Below are positions 62,608 through 64,000 of a stretch of DNA of 64,000 bases, piece by piece (position 1 is the stretch's first letter; the number at the start of each line of letters is the position of its first letter). Both the position numbers and the translations under genes were made by a program. The DNA is from Fibrobacteria bacterium (GTDB lineage: Bacteria > Fibrobacterota > Fibrobacteria > UBA11236). The notes below the pieces were generated by a model that was not told the origin of the DNA, did not search any database, and worked only from the letters and a program-made list of their open reading frames with translations. Location: positions 1 to 64,000 of the forward strand of contig JANYDA010000009.1 in assembly GCA_025360005.1 (NCBI GenBank), given 5' to 3'.

Positions 62608-63257
62608 GAGCTTGTGCAAGGAATTACCCGCTCTCGGTACAGGCTTTACTCGCGGTATTTTTTCTTGTCTCGTGTTTGGGGGGAAAGGGAGAAAGGAAAT
62701 CCGCTGGCAAACCGGCGGTCGCCGAAAGAGCCGGTGCGACCGAAACGGCGGCGTCGGTATCGGGAAAGCAGGCGGTGAAACCCAACGCGACTCTCGCCCT
62801 GCCATGCGGATCCGACAGCGTGGCGCGGTTTTACGATGACACGGCGGAGGGCGGCGGATACGTTAAGCATGCGCTGGTCGACACCGTTAAGTACTCCCAT
62901 GGATATTTCGTCGCGCGCAGTTATTACGAAGGCGACGATTGGCTTTTCGTTTCCAAGCGGTATTGCAGCACGCTCGACCTGTTCGGGCCCGTGGTTTTCA
63001 ATCCGGCCAAGACCCGGTTCGCTTCCGTGGGGAACGATAACGAAGCGGGCTTCAGCGCCAATGGAACGCAAATCCTGTCCGAATCGGACGGGTCCGTGTC
63101 CTTGGATCTGCAGGATAAAATGAGCGAATACGGCGCGACGGCGTGGAGATGGAAGGATGATTCCACCTTCACCATGGATATCAAAAAGCCGTCCGGGTCG
63201 GAAAAGAAAAGGACGTATGCGCTGCGGGAAGGCACTTGGCAAATCCGGAATGAATGA
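62604..63257 (+). CDS. hypothetical lipoprotein
   Basis: A 217-residue protein starting at GTG 62604, inside the preceding stop (GTGA overlap), so translation is coupled. The lipoprotein signal is LSVQALLAVFFLVSC (lipid Cys near 25), followed by a low-complexity Lys/Ala/Glu linker. The folded part includes YVKHALVDTVKYSHGYFVARSYYEGDDWLFVSKRYCSTLDLFGPVVFNPAKTRFASVGND and ILSESDGSVSLDL, resembling one or two propeller-like blades. Likely a partner of the large metallopeptidase-barrel protein. Family not recognised. Confidence 0.7.
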   Translation: MRACARNYPLSVQALLAVFFLVSCLGGKGERKSAGKPAVAERAGATETAASVSGKQAVKPNATLALPCGSDSVARFYDDTAEGGGYVKHALVDTVKYSHGYFVARSYYEGDDWLFVSKRYCSTLDLFGPVVFNPAKTRFASVGNDNEAGFSANGTQILSESDGSVSLDLQDKMSEYGATAWRWKDDSTFTMDIKKPSGSEKKRTYALREGTWQIRNE

Positions 63258-63288
63258 CGCGCCTTACAATGCTTACCCGTTGCCGGCG

Positions 63289-64000
63289 TCAGGGATTGAC
63301 GGCGGTTTCCGGCGCCTGTTCCGGTTCCGTCGTGTCCTCGCCCTCCGGTCCGCCTTCCCCGGCGGATCGGCCCATGGCGGCATTGCAGGCGTCCGTGAAG
63401 CGGCGCCAGACATAATCGCTTTGGGCGCGGGGCACGGCCCCGATGCGGCGCCATTCGCGCTGGAGGTTGGCCGTATGCCGGGACGATTCCGGACCGGGAT
63501 TGCGGGCCAGGGACTCCGCGTCCGCGATGAGGTCCAGCTTTTTCTCCAGGTTGGCCTGCGGGTCCTCCGGACGTAACCCCAACGCTACCCTGCGTTCCTC
63601 GAAGAAGGCGTCGCAGGCCGCATGGAAACGCTCCCAGAGGGAGTCGCTGACTTCGCGGGGCACCGGCCCTATTTTCTTCCATTCCTTCTGGATGGTCTTG
63701 ACCTTTTCCGTGGTCTCGTTCCAGTCCATGGGCCCGTCCTTCACCTTGAAGCGGGCGATGTCCATGGGCAGGCTTTCCCTTTCCCAATCCCGTCGCGCCT
63801 TGGTTTCTTCTTCGGTGAGCGGGCGGGAGAGCATGCATTCCACCAGGAAACACAGGTCGATCTTGCGCTTGAGGTTGCCGCCGCGCTCCTGATCGCGTTT
63901 GGCGGAATTCTCCTTGAGCCTGTCGAAGAAAGCGTCGCAAGCGGAACGGAAACGCTTCCACAACTCGCGATCGGACTCCCGGGGCGCGGGGCCGGTGGCC
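63289..64000 (-). CDS. DUF349-repeat protein (5' end beyond the window)
   Basis: At least 237 residues, continuing past base 64000 without a start. Three DUF349 repeats are visible. The first begins at the edge with GPAPRESDRELWKRFRSACDAFF. The second is VKTIQKEWKKIGPVPREVSDSLWERFHAACDAFFEERR. The third is LQREWRRIGAVPRAQSDYVWRRFTDACNAAM. The tail is acidic and disordered. DUF349 proteins are long helical proteins of unknown function found widely in FCB bacteria and some others. Confidence 0.9.
   Translation of the reverse strand, partial: ATGPAPRESDRELWKRFRSACDAFFDRLKENSAKRDQERGGNLKRKIDLCFLVECMLSRPLTEEETKARRDWERESLPMDIARFKVKDGPMDWNETTEKVKTIQKEWKKIGPVPREVSDSLWERFHAACDAFFEERRVALGLRPEDPQANLEKKLDLIADAESLARNPGPESSRHTANLQREWRRIGAVPRAQSDYVWRRFTDACNAAMGRSAGEGGPEGEDTTEPEQAPETAVNP

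Overview
The window looks like the chromosome of a Gram-negative bacterium with an elaborate envelope. It encodes signal-peptide lipoproteins, outer-membrane porins and barrels, TolC, OmpA, DUF3570 and c-type cytochromes. The base composition is GC-rich, with long open frames on both strands. FN3-repeat and fibronectin/carboxypeptidase-regulatory secreted proteins, a C-terminal tail resembling a sorting domain, two probable polysaccharide lyases and an OmpA protein with a long charged coiled coil would fit a member of the FCB group such as Fibrobacterota. That placement is an inference from style of gene content; no rRNA or other phylogenetic marker is present. I found no tRNA, rRNA or CRISPR array.

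Layout. 1-3.4 kb is a mobile/low-density margin: the tail of an IS66-type transposase, two orphan small genes, a PepSY-like secreted protein and a complete IS701-type element (1771-3240). 3.4-12.9 kb holds a PL9 pectate lyase, an orphan Tat-exported substrate-binding protein divergent from a 7TM-DISM histidine kinase/LytTR regulator pair, an ECF sigma factor, treZ, and DUF1328 and DUF72 genes.

13.2-22.4 kb is a nine-kilobase, single-strand sulfur locus: YezD-like protein, OprP-type porin, periplasmic sulfate-binding protein, PLP cysteine/cystathionine synthase with CBS domains, rhodanese, serine acetyltransferase, a Family 2A (SrpI-like) encapsulin shell, and a cysteine desulfurase with a roughly 255-residue disordered N-terminal cargo region. 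Read together it runs from sulfate capture through O-acetylserine and cysteine to persulfide/sulfur chemistry inside a protein nanocompartment. A decayed cysK tail lies just beyond it on the opposite strand. This is the most striking system in the window.

22.5-32 kb has a parvulin-like chaperone, a 22-bp tandem repeat tract, a secreted jelly-roll protein, a pckG relic with a large in-frame deletion, a primary-type sigma factor with a clear terminator, PPK2 and a TMEM165-type transporter. 32-36.4 kb is a minus-strand redox locus: two paralogous three-haem lipoprotein cytochromes, a DUF4266 lipoprotein and a DUF3570 barrel with three DA(V/T)SGAS motifs that resemble ApbE flavinylation sites. 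An apbE gene is 11 kb further on (46.9-48.0 kb). 36.5-44.7 kb carries OmpA, the Ada-AlkA/Ogt alkylation-repair pair and a seven-repeat FN3 protein.

44.9-64 kb holds an SSS transporter, the apbE/phosphatase pair, a two-gene unit of a Pyr4/PaxB-like membrane terpene cyclase plus an MpaB/Lcp-like haem oxygenase, a TolC-MacA-MacB efflux operon whose permease has an in-frame GAA-to-TAA-type nonsense codon, ExoD, pgi, a giant metallopeptidase-propeller-barrel protein and the edge of a DUF349 gene.
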